Translations under genes and position numbers: made by a program
NCBI GenBank assembly: GCA_903952145.1
Contig: CAJBES010000238.1
Location: 1 to 38,700, forward strand
Direction of reading: 5' to 3'
Length of the DNA: 38,700 nt
Source: an uncultured Opitutaceae bacterium
GTDB taxonomy: Bacteria > Verrucomicrobiota > Verrucomicrobiia > Opitutales > Opitutaceae
Shown here: piece after piece, positions 17,527 to 27,152 of the stretch
Numbering within the stretch: position 1 is the stretch's first letter
Layout of the letters: every line of letters starts with the position of its first letter
The notes under the pieces: generated by a model
What the model saw: the letters and a program-made list of their open reading frames with translations, nothing else
Databases searched by the model: none
What the model was told of the DNA's origin: nothing

Positions 17527-18947
17527 GCCGGGATGGGTTGATTGAGTTGCCACAAGTGGGCGGTAGCGAGACTGCGGTAAGGGGAAAAGACCGTCATCAG
17601 GCGGCGCGTGGCATCAAGACCAGGCCGCGCCTCGAGCTTGAAGAGCGTCTGCAACCCGTTCGTAACTCCGGTATCATCGAAAGGGACACAGTCTGCAAAA
17701 CCCAACGCCCGCATCATCAGGTAATTGACGGACCAGGGACCGAGCCCATGGATGGCCTGCATGGTGCGTGCGGCGCGCGTGGCCGACATCGGGCGCAGCG
17801 CCGCGAGATCAAGTTTCCCCTCCGTGATCATACGGGCGACACCGATGATGTAGCCGGCTTTTTGCCGGGAAAACTGCAAGGGGAGCAGGTCAGCCGGCTC
17901 CAAAGCCGCGACCAAGGCCGGGGTGGGCGGGGCATGGAGTCCGTCACGGAGTGGCGCTCCGGTGCGTTCGATCAGTCGTCGTTTGAGTATGCAAGCAAAG
18001 GGAAAATTGATCTGTTGGCCGATGATGGACCAAAGCAAACCGTCGAATACCGACAGCGTCAGGCTTATCCGCAGTCCGGTTCGTCCGGAAATCAGCCGGG
18101 CAAGCCCCAGTTTCCTGGCCAGCCGGGCAAATGCCGCGGCATCCTGATCGAGTCCGAGCAAGCCGACGACGAGTGCATGGACCTCAGCGGCGGCACCACC
18201 AGTGTGCATCACCTCCACCTGTTCGGCTGAGAGCTTAAGGGTCAGGATTGCGGGTCCATCACTCAGTGACACCGATGCTGTATATGTGTCCCCAGTCAGT
18301 CGCTCGGTGAGGCTGTGCTGGTCCCGGCTCAGCGCCCGGCGCAGATAGGGCATCGGGTAGTCAGTCGGCAATGCTACGGTGAAGGTGCGTTGGCGGGGGA
18401 GCTTGCCATAAGCTGACGGAGTAAGTCCGTTGTGCCGCAGAAAATTGCCATGAAAGGCCGACAGGCTTTCGAAGCCCGCGGCAAAGGCGATATCCGCCGG
18501 TGGGGCTGGAGAGGAGAGGAGTGCCTGCTTGGCCGCATCGAGACGGGCACGAAGCAGCAGGTCGGCGGGGGTGGTGTGGTAATGTTGGCGGAAGAGTTCG
18601 AAGGTCCGCGTGGTGCCAAACCCCGAGCGGCGGACCACGGCGCGACCGTCGGCAAAAGCCGCGGGATTGGTGCGAATCTCGCCGACGAGGATCTCAATGG
18701 TTTCGAGCACCGGATCGGTGCCACAGGCATAATCGTCCGGATGGCATTTTTTGCAGGCGCGCAGGCCGGCGGCCCGGGCCGCCTCGCAAGTCGGGAAAAA
18801 ACGGACGTTCTCCGGCTTGGGTTTGCGGGCCTTGCACGACGGCAGGCAATAGATGCCGGTGGTGACAACCCCGGTGAAAAAGCTGCCGTCGTAGGCCGCA
18901 TCGCCGGCCAACAGCCGTTCATACATCCGGGCATGACTCATTCGCAT
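17523..18947 (-). CDS. Ada N-terminal/AraC/AlkA fusion, 3-methyladenine DNA glycosylase
   Basis: A 474-residue fusion of regulator and repair enzyme. Residues 1-75 are an Ada-type zinc domain with Cys34, Cys38, Cys65 and Cys68 (GIYCLPSC, RACKKC), one of which in E. coli Ada takes methyl groups from DNA phosphotriesters and switches on transcription. An AraC-type helix-turn-helix follows (about 85-185; FELFRQHYHTTPADLL and FAAGFESLSAFHGNFL). The rest is AlkA: the N-terminal AlkA domain, then the helix-hairpin-helix AIHGLGPWSVNYLMMR and the catalytic Asp region VPFDDTGV near 425. It probably senses alkylation, activates its own operon and excises alkylated bases. This arrangement is known in other bacteria. 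The ogt gene overlaps its stop by four bases. Confidence 0.93.
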   Translation of the reverse strand: MRMSHARMYERLLAGDAAYDGSFFTGVVTTGIYCLPSCKARKPKPENVRFFPTCEAARAAGLRACKKCHPDDYACGTDPVLETIEILVGEIRTNPAAFADGRAVVRRSGFGTTRTFELFRQHYHTTPADLLLRARLDAAKQALLSSPAPPADIAFAAGFESLSAFHGNFLRHNGLTPSAYGKLPRQRTFTVALPTDYPMPYLRRALSRDQHSLTERLTGDTYTASVSLSDGPAILTLKLSAEQVEVMHTGGAAAEVHALVVGLLGLDQDAAAFARLARKLGLARLISGRTGLRISLTLSVFDGLLWSIIGQQINFPFACILKRRLIERTGAPLRDGLHAPPTPALVAALEPADLLPLQFSRQKAGYIIGVARMITEGKLDLAALRPMSATRAARTMQAIHGLGPWSVNYLMMRALGFADCVPFDDTGVTNGLQTLFKLEARPGLDATRRLMTVFSPYRSLATAHLWQLNQPIPA

Positions 18948-19048
18948 GGCGCCACCCTAGCATGGCTCCGGCCGGCTGTCGTCCGGTAAATTTCGGCGCA
19001 ATTTCAGGGCGGCCTCGACACGGGGGCAACTCCAGCCACGCTGCGCTC

Positions 19049-19498
19049 ATGGCCACCACCTATGAAAAACTCCGTGCCGATATCGTCAGCGCCATGAAGG
19101 CGCGCGACAGCGTGACGACGACGAGTCTTCGCACTGCGGATGCTGCCATCCAACGGGCGGCGATGGACCAGAACAAGCCGCTGGAAGAGGCGCTGGTCGT
19201 TGCCACGCTCCGCAAGGCGGTCAAGAACCTGACTGATGCCAATGTGGAGTTTGCTCGTGGCGGACGCGCCGACCTCGTGGCGGCCAACGACAACGAAATC
19301 CGGATTTTGAAAAGCTATCTTCCCCAAGGGATCGAGGGCGCGCAACTGGAGGCGCTCATCGCCACGGCGATTCAGGCCACGGGCGCGCAGAGCAAAAAAG
19401 AAATGGGCAAGGTCATCGGGGCCCTCAAGCAATTGCCGGAAGCCGGTCTGATTGATTTTGGCGTGGTGAGCAAAATCGTGCAGGCCAAGCTGCCCTGA
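19049..19498 (+). CDS. YqeY/GatB-like domain protein
   Basis: A 149-residue helical protein of the YqeY family, which resembles the tail domain of GatB, the amidotransferase subunit that binds tRNA. The role of free YqeY proteins is not settled. The family landmarks are TYEKLRADIVSAMKARD at the start, the NDNEIRILKSYLPQ segment in the middle, and KKEMGKVIGALKQ and DFGVVSKIVQAKLP at the end. The ATG at 19049 matches the family's usual length; the longer reading from 18962 adds an unrelated stretch. It diverges from the Ada-AlkA gene across 101 bases. Confidence 0.93.
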   Translation: MATTYEKLRADIVSAMKARDSVTTTSLRTADAAIQRAAMDQNKPLEEALVVATLRKAVKNLTDANVEFARGGRADLVAANDNEIRILKSYLPQGIEGAQLEALIATAIQATGAQSKKEMGKVIGALKQLPEAGLIDFGVVSKIVQAKLP

Positions 19499-19508
19499 GC
19501 CCAACGGG

Positions 19509-20474
19509 ATGAACACGTCCGGTGCCGGAGGCGTGCTGGGGCAGGGGATGTTTCAATACCGGCCGGTGCCGGGCTGGGGGGTCTTGGGCCGCACCACGCC
19601 GGTCAAAAACTGCAGCGCCCTCGTGCAGGATCGTGACGGGCACATCATATTGCTCACCGACCAGCCGGCCAACAATATCATCGTTTACGACCGCACCGGG
19701 CGGCTGGTGCACAAGTGGGGCACCGACCTGCCCGGCGCCCATGGGCTGACGATCATCCCCGAGGGTCAAAGGGAAGTGCTCTTCATGACATGCACGGCGA
19801 CCCACTGCGTGCGAAAGACGACGCTCGATGGCCGGATCCTGCAGGAGTGGGGCTGGCCGGAACCCACCGGCAAATATGCCACTGCGGCGGATTACCTGCC
19901 TTCATGGACCCTGCATCATCCCAACGGCGATTTCTTCGTCCTCGATGGCTACGGCCGGGATTACATCGTGCACTATCGGGCGGACGGATCTTTCAAGGCC
20001 TTGCTCGGCGGCGCCGAGGGTGGCCTTGGCCACTGGGGACCACACGGTGGCATCATGGACACCACCCAGGCGGGCGATCCTACGCTCCTGATTGCGATGT
20101 GCGACCAGCAGCACCTGCTGCGGCTATCGATGACCGGTGCGAAACTGCAGCGCGTGGAGCTGCCAGGCGGCAATCCCCGCATGCTGCGCCGGCATGGCCG
20201 GTTTTATTTCTGCCCGCATATCGGTGACAACTGGCCGGCCGACTTCGGCAGTCGCGGGTATGTCTCGGTTTTGGACGACGAATTGCGGGTGGTGGCCAAC
20301 ATCGGCGGCACGCCGCCGGTTTACGCTGCGGATGGCAGGCTGCAGACCATGCAACACCAGGGAGAGGTTTTTCTGCATCCCCACGACGTGCTCGTGGATG
20401 CGCATGACGACAGCCTCTACGTCGCACAGTTCAACTCGGGTGCAACCTATCCGATCAAGCTGGAGCGTATCTGA
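19509..20474 (+). CDS. NHL-like beta-propeller protein
   Basis: A 321-residue protein with repeated strands of the kind D-x-D-G-x-I-x-x-x-D followed by a short turn (ALVQDRDGHIILLTDQPAN, HHPNGDFFVLDGYGRDYI, LVDAHDDSLYVAQFN), as in six-bladed NHL propellers. In this superfamily such propellers bind proteins or RNA, or form hydrolase or lyase domains such as the peptidyl-amidoglycolate lyase type. No signal peptide is visible, so it is probably cytoplasmic. It begins 10 bases after the YqeY gene and is likely co-transcribed with it. Four bases separate its stop from that of the convergent Gre-like gene. No catalytic residues could be assigned. Confidence 0.75.
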   Translation: MNTSGAGGVLGQGMFQYRPVPGWGVLGRTTPVKNCSALVQDRDGHIILLTDQPANNIIVYDRTGRLVHKWGTDLPGAHGLTIIPEGQREVLFMTCTATHCVRKTTLDGRILQEWGWPEPTGKYATAADYLPSWTLHHPNGDFFVLDGYGRDYIVHYRADGSFKALLGGAEGGLGHWGPHGGIMDTTQAGDPTLLIAMCDQQHLLRLSMTGAKLQRVELPGGNPRMLRRHGRFYFCPHIGDNWPADFGSRGYVSVLDDELRVVANIGGTPPVYAADGRLQTMQHQGEVFLHPHDVLVDAHDDSLYVAQFNSGATYPIKLERI

Positions 20475-20478
20475 ACGG

Positions 20479-20988
20479 TCACTCGTAGGTGACGGCCGTG
20501 ACTTCCAATGCAGCCAGACCGCGCGGCGTGGCAAAGGCCACCTGCTGACCGACCTTCGCGTTGAGCAGGGCGCGCGCGATAGGCGACAACCAGCTCACCC
20601 AGCCGCGCTCAAAATCCGTCTCGTCCACCCCGACGATGCGGTAGACGGACTCGGCCCCGCCGGTCTCGCGCACGGTCACGGTGGCGCCGAAACACACGGT
20701 ATCATGCGGCGGCGGGGGCGGACTTACGATCTCCGCAGTGCGCTGACTCGCCTGTAGATAAAAGATGTGCTGATCGAGCGCCTGCAGTTCGCGCTTGGCG
20801 TCCGGATCGTCCGGTTGGGCGACCAACGGCGGGCGCTCCACTTCCAGCAGGCGTGCCAGTTCGGTGCGCAGATGATCGGCGCCACGGGTGGTCATGAGAT
20901 TCCGTGCTCCCGGAGGCAGCAGTGAAGTCGGTCGGGACAGTATCGGCGGGTCTCCAGAATCATCTTCGTTGGTGAATGCCTTGCTCAT
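20479..20988 (-). CDS. GreA/GreB-family transcription elongation factor
   Basis: A 169-residue protein. The C-terminal half is the FKBP-like domain of Gre factors (FGATVTVRETGGAESVYRIV, then WLSPIARALLNAKVGQQV and LEVTAVTYE), which binds RNA polymerase. The N-terminal half should form the coiled coil that enters the secondary channel. The usual acidic tip motif of GreA (DLKENAEY) is not present; QPDDPDAKREL sits near that position, so its ability to stimulate RNA cleavage is uncertain. It has about 30 extra N-terminal residues before the coiled coil. The ATG at 20988 is preferred; the reading to 21069 runs up against the helicase gene. It is divergent from the Ski2-like helicase, 82 bases away. 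Confidence 0.85.
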   Translation of the reverse strand: MSKAFTNEDDSGDPPILSRPTSLLPPGARNLMTTRGADHLRTELARLLEVERPPLVAQPDDPDAKRELQALDQHIFYLQASQRTAEIVSPPPPPHDTVCFGATVTVRETGGAESVYRIVGVDETDFERGWVSWLSPIARALLNAKVGQQVAFATPRGLAALEVTAVTYE

Positions 20989-21070
20989 GCCGGCATGATG
21001 GCCAATGCCATCGGCAAGGAAAGCCGGTTTTGGATTCGATTGTAGGCACGGGTTGCTTTCTGCTCGCACG

Positions 21071-23617
21071 ATGTCCTCCGCGCCTTTGGCCCCCCTCCCC
21101 GGACTTCCACATGCGGATGAGGTGCTGGACCGGTTCCTGGCCGTGACGGCAGAGCGCGGTCTGGAACTTTACCCGGAGCAGGAGGAGGCGATTCTGGAAT
21201 TGTTTGCCGGCAGGAATGTAATTCTCGCCACCCCGACCGGTTCGGGAAAATCGCTGGTGGCGGCCGCGTTGCACTACAAGGCGCTTTGCGCGGGGGAAAG
21301 ATCGGTCTACACTTGTCCGATCAAGGCGCTGGTGAACGAGAAATTCCTCGCCCTGTGCCGTGACTTCGGACCCGAGAACGTCGGCATGATGACCGGAGAT
21401 GCCAGTGTGAATCTCACCGCGCCGGTGCTTTGTTGCACGGCTGAGATTCTCGCCAACATCGCGCTCGCCGGCGGTGCCCGGGCCGTCGCGATGAAGGTGG
21501 TCATCATGGACGAGTTCCACTACTACTCGGATGCCGAGCGCGGCACGGCCTGGCAGGTGCCCCTGCTGACTCTGCCCGGCGCGCGGTTTTTGTTGATGTC
21601 GGCCACGCTGGGCGCAACGGAGTTCTTTGAGCGCGATCTGTCGCGCCTGACCGGGACGCCATGTGTGACCGTGCGCAGCGAGCACCGGCCGGTGCCGTTG
21701 GCCTTTGAGTATTCGGAAACGCCGCTGGCGGAGCGGGTGGGGCAATTGCTGCAGGAGCGGCGTGCCCCGGCGTATCTGGTGTATTTCACGCAACGTGAGG
21801 CGTCGGAGGCGGCGCAGTCCATGATGAGTCTCGACGTGTGCACGCGGGAGGAGAAGGCCGTGCTGGCGACCGAACTGGAGCGGGTGAAATTCAACAGTCC
21901 CTATGGCAAGGACGTGAAACGCTGGCTGCGCCACGGTATCGGCGTGCATCACGCGGGGCTGCTCCCGAAATACCGCATCCTCGTCGAACAACTGGCGCAA
22001 AAGGGGCTGCTCAAGCTCATTTGCGGCACGGACACGCTCGGTTTGGGCATAAACGTGCCGATCCGGACAGTGGTGTTCACGCAATTGTGGAAATACGACG
22101 GCAAGAAGTCGGCGGTGCTGGCGGTGCGGGATTTTCGGCAGATCTCCGGGCGGGCCGGACGCAAGGGGTTTGATGACCGGGGTTATGTGATTGCCCAGGC
22201 TCCGTCGTATGTGATCGAAAACAAGCGGGCGGAGGAGAAGGCGGCCGGCAATCCGCAAAAACTGCGCAAACTGGTCAAGGCACGGGCGCCCGAGGGCGCG
22301 GTGGGCTGGGACGTGCGGACCTTCGAGCGGCTGCAAAGTGCGCCACCCGAGGCCTTGTATTCCAAGTTCACCATTTCCCACGGGATGATGCTGCTGGTCC
22401 TTGGCCGGGACGGCGACGGGTGCCGCGCCCTGCGACGGTTGATCGCCGACTGTCACGAAACTCCGGTGAAACAAGCGGCCCTGCGCAAGCGGGCCTGGCA
22501 GCTGTTTCGTGCCCTGGTTGAGCGGGAAATCGTTGAGATCATCCCGGCGGCCGAGCGTGCCGTGCGCGAAGGCAAACTGCGGGTAAATGTCGAGTTGCAG
22601 GATGATTTTTCCCTGCATCAGACGCTTTCGCTCTACCTGCTCGACACGCTGCCCCTGCTGGACCGTGCGTCGCCGGACTATCCCTTCGATGTCCTGACCC
22701 TGTGCGAAGCCATCGTCGAGGACCCGGACACAATCCTCCGCCGACAGGTGGACCGACTCAAGACGGAGAAAATGGCAGAAATGAAGGCGGCTGGCGTCGA
22801 ATACGAGGAGCGGATCGCGAAACTTGAGGAAGTGGAGCATCCCAAGCCGCTGCGGGCATTTATTTACGAGACCTTCAATGCCTTTGCCGCGGCGCATCCC
22901 TGGGTCGAGGGCGAGAACGTGCGGCCGAAGTCAATCGCCCGGGAGATGTTTGAACGCTACCTCTCCTTTGCCGACTACATCCGCGATTACGGCCTTGAAC
23001 GGGCCGAGGGCCTGTTGCTCCGGCATCTCTCCCAAGTGTGGAAAGTGCTGGCGCAGACCGTGCCAGACGGTGCCAAGACGGAGGAAGTAGTCGAGATGGA
23101 GGTCTATTTTCGTGAACTGATCCGCGGCATAGATTCCAGCCTGCTGGAGGAATGGGAACGGTTGAAGAATCCCGCGTGGGTGGCGGACGAGTCGGCGGAC
23201 AAGCCGGCGCGACCCGAAAGTTTCGATATCACGCGCGACGCCGCCTCGTTCCGCCGGTTGGTGCGCACGGAGATTCTCTCTTGGCTGCAGGATGCCGCGC
23301 GCTGGGATGCGGGCGGCCAGCGCATGCCGGAAGGCGAGGCCGAGGAGGGCAGGGAGCGGGTGGAATCATTCCGCCTGTTCGCGCCCTATTTCGAGGCCCG
23401 GGGCCACTTCCGGCTCGATCCCGAAGGCCGGGCGGCCAAGCACACACATTGGTCGGAGGATCGCGAGGCTGGCGAGTGGACCGTTGCGCAGATGCTGGTG
23501 GATTACGCCGGGATCAACGACTGGGAGGCGGTGTTCGGGGTGTCGCTCACTGAATCACGGAAAGAAAACCGGGCCGTGGTGCGATTGGTGGCGGTGCGGG
23601 CGGTGGGGATGGGTTGA
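21071..23617 (+). CDS. Ski2-like DEAD/DEAH-box helicase
   Basis: An 848-residue superfamily 2 helicase. Walker [10 protein letters not shown], is at residues 53-61; motif II is DEFH (147-150); motif III appears in [12 protein letters not shown]; motif VI is [10 protein letters not shown] (from Gln357). The DEFH box and the motif VI form resemble Ski2/HelY-like RNA helicases. A long C-terminal region of nearly 450 residues follows, mostly helical and charged, probably the DUF3516-type domain found with such helicases in several bacterial phyla. The function of that group is not established. Start: the ATG at 21071, since the extra 22 upstream residues have no family features. Its divergent neighbour is a Gre-type factor, which may hint at a role in transcription or RNA handling. 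Confidence 0.88.
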   Translation: MSSAPLAPLPGLPHADEVLDRFLAVTAERGLELYPEQEEAILELFAGRNVILATPTGSGKSLVAAALHYKALCAGERSVYTCPIKALVNEKFLALCRDFGPENVGMMTGDASVNLTAPVLCCTAEILANIALAGGARAVAMKVVIMDEFHYYSDAERGTAWQVPLLTLPGARFLLMSATLGATEFFERDLSRLTGTPCVTVRSEHRPVPLAFEYSETPLAERVGQLLQERRAPAYLVYFTQREASEAAQSMMSLDVCTREEKAVLATELERVKFNSPYGKDVKRWLRHGIGVHHAGLLPKYRILVEQLAQKGLLKLICGTDTLGLGINVPIRTVVFTQLWKYDGKKSAVLAVRDFRQISGRAGRKGFDDRGYVIAQAPSYVIENKRAEEKAAGNPQKLRKLVKARAPEGAVGWDVRTFERLQSAPPEALYSKFTISHGMMLLVLGRDGDGCRALRRLIADCHETPVKQAALRKRAWQLFRALVEREIVEIIPAAERAVREGKLRVNVELQDDFSLHQTLSLYLLDTLPLLDRASPDYPFDVLTLCEAIVEDPDTILRRQVDRLKTEKMAEMKAAGVEYEERIAKLEEVEHPKPLRAFIYETFNAFAAAHPWVEGENVRPKSIAREMFERYLSFADYIRDYGLERAEGLLLRHLSQVWKVLAQTVPDGAKTEEVVEMEVYFRELIRGIDSSLLEEWERLKNPAWVADESADKPARPESFDITRDAASFRRLVRTEILSWLQDAARWDAGGQRMPEGEAEEGRERVESFRLFAPYFEARGHFRLDPEGRAAKHTHWSEDREAGEWTVAQMLVDYAGINDWEAVFGVSLTESRKENRAVVRLVAVRAVGMG

Positions 23618-23824
23618 CGCTGGTGATTTGCGCCACCGGTCGGATTCTTCCGTGGCTTTACCAGGAATTCGCGGCTGCGTCCGAAAATCCTATCGTGTTA
23701 CCGGTCCAACCAGTCACAATTCGCCATCATCAGCCCGGATGGATGGGCTCCGCGCACCAGCCACCCGGGGTACGGGGACCCTGACCACCGGTCTCCGCCA
23801 GCAACCCCACTCGCCCCGCTCGTC

Positions 23825-25654
23825 ATGAACCCTGATCCTCCGCCCGCCGAGCCACCCCCGATCGGCTCTCTCACACCTGGGATCGACCGTCCTACGCCTT
23901 TCATCCACGTGCGCGAAGTCCTCTGGCTATTCCTGGCTGCGTCCGCCGTCCTGCCGGCACTCTGGCTCAGCGGAGCGATCTCCGCCTCCATGGTGCTCAA
24001 CTTCATCCCGGCTGCCCACGAGCACGAAGGCATGATCATCATCGGCGTCGCAGCGGTGTTCGCGCTGGCTGTGGCCTGGCCGCTGTTCCGGCTGGGACTG
24101 CGCCGCGACTGGGCCTGGCGGAAAGATGTTCTCATCGGCTGGAGTATTGCCGCCGCCGCCTCGCTTGCGCTCACGGTGGTCGTCGTCCTCGGCATCACCA
24201 AGGTGCGCGAAACGTCGAAATACAAGGCCATGATCCCGCGGCAACTTGCCGCCGCCGCCGACCAGTTCTGGTTGGAGAACGGCGCCTTCAAGGTCTTCAT
24301 CCGTTACGACGATCTCGTCGGAACCAACCGCTACATCAAGGCTTACTACGCGTCGGACGGCGAGAATCCGGGAGATCAGTTCCCCATCCGCTACGGTTGG
24401 AACATGACGTGGAAGGTCCGACTGCCGGACGGCACCACCGTCGAGCGCGCCGAGGTGTTCGCCTCTGTGGGCCGGAGCGGCATCGTCGCCACGTATCCGC
24501 TGCCACAGGAAGGCAGTCATGATCCCGACCGCGTCTATCAGCTCCCGGACGGGACGACCTTCCGGCGAAACCGCGTCGTCAACCGGCCGCCCGACCCCGC
24601 CGGAATGGAGGGGCGCGACCAGGACGGTGTGCATGTCTACGAAATCGAGGGCGGTGGACGCTACGAGATCACCTATCGCGGCGGCCTGGCCGACGGCCCC
24701 TTCCGCGCCTATCGCGCCGACGGCCGCCTCTGGGTCGAGGCCACCTACGTGCGCGGACGAGTGACCGGCCCGGCCTGGCATTATTTGCCCGATGGAAGAA
24801 AATTCGACGAACTCGCGGTCAACCTCGATGAGGCGCTCCGCCTCACCCAGCCGTCAGTGCCGGCACTGGCAACCCCTCCCGCGCGCCCCCCATCCTCCGC
24901 CGCACCGCCGGCCCGGAAAACTCCGCCGGTTAATCCCGATTACGCCGCCGGCCTCCGGAAATTCCGCGCTCAGGATTACACCGGCGCCGTCGAGGACTTC
25001 GGTCGAGCCGTTGCTGCCAACCCGCGCCACGCTGCGTCCTGGCACGGACGCGCCGACGCCCGGCGGCGACTCGGTGACCTGACCGGCGCAATCGCCGACT
25101 ACACTGCCGCCATCGAGCGGTCCCCCAGCGCCAGCGCGGCCGCCACCAGCCTCTACGAACGCGCCCATCTCCGCCGCATCACGGGCGACCTGACCGGCGC
25201 CGCCGCGGATTTCCGGCTCGTCACCACCGTTCCGGCGGCGCGCCTCTGGCTTTACGTCACGGAATGCGAACGCGGCCAGCGCGATGCCGCGAGCCTCGAA
25301 CTCACCGCCGCCCTCCAGCCCGCCACCGGTTCCGCCCGCCTCCGCGGTTTCCATGCCGACATCGGCGGCTTCCTGCTTGGGCGTGTGGACGCGGCGCAGC
25401 TCGACGCCCGGACCGCGGCGGCAAGTGCCGCCGCCCAACCGGGCCAGCGCTTCCTCGCCGCGTTCTTCGCCGCGATGCGCTCCCAGCTTGACGGCGATGA
25501 GGCCGCCGCCCGCGAGGGCTTCAACCAGGCGCTGTTACGGCGCCCGGCCGCACCGTCCTTCGAATACGAGATTGCCGAAATCCGCCGTGCCGTTTCAGCG
25601 GCCGAATCGCCTGGGTCCCAGTCTGCCGCGACGCCGGACCTCCTGCACCCGTAA
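23825..25654 (+). CDS. Membrane protein with pilin-like, MORN-like and TPR segments
   Basis: A 609-residue protein of unknown function. After a Pro-rich start come three predicted membrane helices (about residues 31-55, 69-92 and 101-124). Then AAAADQFWLENGAF and YDDLVGTNRYIKAY (about 142-174) resemble the mature part of short type IV pilin-like proteins in this phylum, a family-memory inference. Next are strand-rich repeats with DG turns (VYQLPDGTTF; YRADGRLWVEATYVRG; YLPDGRKFDEL), like MORN or YwqK repeats, up to about 340. A Pro/Ala linker leads to at least two TPR units (KFRAQDYTGAVEDFGRAVA; RRLGDLTGAIADYTAAIE) and further helices. Codon use is very rich in C at third positions. It is convergent with ffh. 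Confidence 0.75.
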   Translation: MNPDPPPAEPPPIGSLTPGIDRPTPFIHVREVLWLFLAASAVLPALWLSGAISASMVLNFIPAAHEHEGMIIIGVAAVFALAVAWPLFRLGLRRDWAWRKDVLIGWSIAAAASLALTVVVVLGITKVRETSKYKAMIPRQLAAAADQFWLENGAFKVFIRYDDLVGTNRYIKAYYASDGENPGDQFPIRYGWNMTWKVRLPDGTTVERAEVFASVGRSGIVATYPLPQEGSHDPDRVYQLPDGTTFRRNRVVNRPPDPAGMEGRDQDGVHVYEIEGGGRYEITYRGGLADGPFRAYRADGRLWVEATYVRGRVTGPAWHYLPDGRKFDELAVNLDEALRLTQPSVPALATPPARPPSSAAPPARKTPPVNPDYAAGLRKFRAQDYTGAVEDFGRAVAANPRHAASWHGRADARRRLGDLTGAIADYTAAIERSPSASAAATSLYERAHLRRITGDLTGAAADFRLVTTVPAARLWLYVTECERGQRDAASLELTAALQPATGSARLRGFHADIGGFLLGRVDAAQLDARTAAASAAAQPGQRFLAAFFAAMRSQLDGDEAAAREGFNQALLRRPAAPSFEYEIAEIRRAVSAAESPGSQSAATPDLLHP

Positions 25655-25666
25655 CGGGTCCGCCAC

Positions 25667-25680
25667 GGCGCGGAAGCGCC
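25667..25680. terminator. Hairpin between convergent genes
   Basis: GGCGC (25667-25671) pairs with GCGCC (25676-25680) around a GGAA tetraloop, in the 44-base gap between the TPR protein stop and the ffh stop. A smaller hairpin, ACCCG/CGGGT, holds the TAA stop of the TPR gene in its loop. Neither has a T-run. Confidence 0.3.
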
Positions 25681-25698
25681 GGCGAAATTGGACCTCCG

Positions 25699-27042
25699 TC
25701 ACATTCCCGGGACGCCGCCCTTGCCCTTCATGGCTTCCATCTGGCGCATCATCTTCTTCGCGCCGCCGCCCTTCATCATCTTCATCATCTGCTGCATTTG
25801 CTGAAACTGTTTCATGAGCTGATTGACCTCGACGATCTTCACGCCCGCGCCGTCGGCAATGCGCTTGCGGCGGTTGCCGTTGAGAATCTCGGGCTTGCGC
25901 CGTTCCTGAATGGTCATGGACCGGATGATGGCTTCGGTGCGCGCGATTTGCCGTTCCGAATCGTCCGGCAATTGCACCCCGCTCATGCCCGGCATCATGC
26001 CCATGATGCTCTGCATCGAGCCCATTTTCTTCACCTGCTGCATCTGCGCAAGGAAGTCCTCCAGATTGAAATCCGCCTTGCGCATTTTCTCCGCCATGCG
26101 CTCGGCGTCCTTCTGATCAAAGGACTCCTGGGCCTTCTCCACCAGGGAGACGACATCACCCATGCCGAGGATGCGGGAGGCGAGCCGGTCGGGATAAAAC
26201 GTGTCGAAATCCGCGGCCTTTTCGCCGGTGCCGATGAATTTGATCGGGACGCCGGTGATGGACTTGATGGAAAGGGCGGCGCCGCCACGGGCGTCACCGT
26301 CCATTTTCGTGAGGATGAGCCCGGTGAGCTCCAGGGCGTCGTGAAACGCCTTGGCGACATTCACGGCCTCCTGACCCAAGGCACCATCGGCGACGAGTAG
26401 CACCTCATCCGGCTGCACTTTGGCATGAAGCTTCCTGACCTCCTCGACTAGGTCATGGTCGATCTGCAGCCGGCCGGCAGTGTCAAAAATGATGCAGTCC
26501 GCCGTGGCGGTTCGCGCGGCCTCAAAGGCGGCCGCGCCGATGGCGGGCACGTCCCGGGAGTTCCGATCCGCATAAAAGGCCAGTTCCTCCTGCTTTGCCA
26601 GGATCTCAAGTTGGTCGATGGCGGCGGGCCGATAGATGTCGCAGGCGACGACGAGGGGCCGGTAACCGCGTTTTTTAAGCAACTTGCCGAGCTTGGCGGT
26701 CGAGGTGGTCTTGCCGGAGCCGTGGAGGCCGACCATGAGGATCTTGAGCGTCCGGGCGGCGGAAAGGGACGTTTCACCTTCGCCGAGCAGTTTCACCAAC
26801 TCGTCGTGGATGATCTTGATGATCTGCTGGCCGGGCGTGACGGACTTGAGGACATCCTGACCGGCGCACTGGATTCGGATGCGCTCGACGAAGTCGCGGG
26901 CGACCGTGAAGTGCACGTCAGCGGCCAGCAGGGCGGTGCGCACCTCCTTGAGGGCGTCCGCCATGTTTTCATCGGTCAAACGGCCCACGCCACGGAGGTT
27001 GCGGAGGGCGCTGCCCAGTTTGTCGGTAAGGGATTCGAACAT
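25699..27042 (-). CDS. ffh: Signal recognition particle protein Ffh
   Basis: A 447-residue GTPase that binds 4.5S RNA and the signal sequences of nascent membrane proteins and delivers ribosomes to FtsY at the membrane. The N domain begins [18 protein letters not shown]. The G domain has G1 [15 protein letters not shown] (about 103-117), DTAGRL and [10 protein letters not shown]. The Met-rich M domain fills the C-terminal third ([20 protein letters not shown]) and ends with a Met/Lys/Gly-rich tail. The length is normal. A good promoter lies upstream within a large dyad symmetry shared with the divergent lrp-type gene. It stands alone on this strand. Confidence 0.98.
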   Translation of the reverse strand: MFESLTDKLGSALRNLRGVGRLTDENMADALKEVRTALLAADVHFTVARDFVERIRIQCAGQDVLKSVTPGQQIIKIIHDELVKLLGEGETSLSAARTLKILMVGLHGSGKTTSTAKLGKLLKKRGYRPLVVACDIYRPAAIDQLEILAKQEELAFYADRNSRDVPAIGAAAFEAARTATADCIIFDTAGRLQIDHDLVEEVRKLHAKVQPDEVLLVADGALGQEAVNVAKAFHDALELTGLILTKMDGDARGGAALSIKSITGVPIKFIGTGEKAADFDTFYPDRLASRILGMGDVVSLVEKAQESFDQKDAERMAEKMRKADFNLEDFLAQMQQVKKMGSMQSIMGMMPGMSGVQLPDDSERQIARTEAIIRSMTIQERRKPEILNGNRRKRIADGAGVKIVEVNQLMKQFQQMQQMMKMMKGGGAKKMMRQMEAMKGKGGVPGM

Positions 27043-27073
27043 GAAAGGGAAGGAGTGAACCCCCTTTTTCCGC

Positions 27074-27119
27074 CTAATCCATGCTAATTATACGACCGAC
27101 GCACATTAGTGTGGATTAG
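27074..27119. promoter_or_regulatory. 15-bp dyad, likely operator or RNA hairpin
   Basis: The left arm at 27074-27088 (CTAATCCATGCTAAT) and the right arm at 27105-27119 (ATTAGTGTGGATTAG) are inverted copies matching at 13 of 15 positions; as RNA the two exceptions are G-U pairs. CTAAT therefore occurs four times in the 46-base site, as two nested inverted pairs. It overlaps the candidate ffh promoter and lies 34 bases before the lrp-type start, so it is a plausible site for that regulator. Confidence 0.6.
27087..27115 (-). promoter_or_regulatory. Candidate ffh promoter
   Basis: On the minus strand TATAAT (27092 to 27087) is a perfect -10 element. TCCACA (27115 to 27110), 17 bases upstream, matches four of six positions of a -35 element. 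Transcription would begin near 27080, giving a leader of about 38 bases before ffh. Both elements lie inside the dyad. Confidence 0.5.
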
Positions 27120-27152
27120 TCGTTCAGGTTTTTGTCACTATCCGGACTCCAT

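Noticed and set aside
20960..22897. 645-codon open frame antisense to the Ski2-like helicase
   Set aside because: Arg, His and Gln-rich composition without motifs; a by-product of GC-rich coding on the plus strand.
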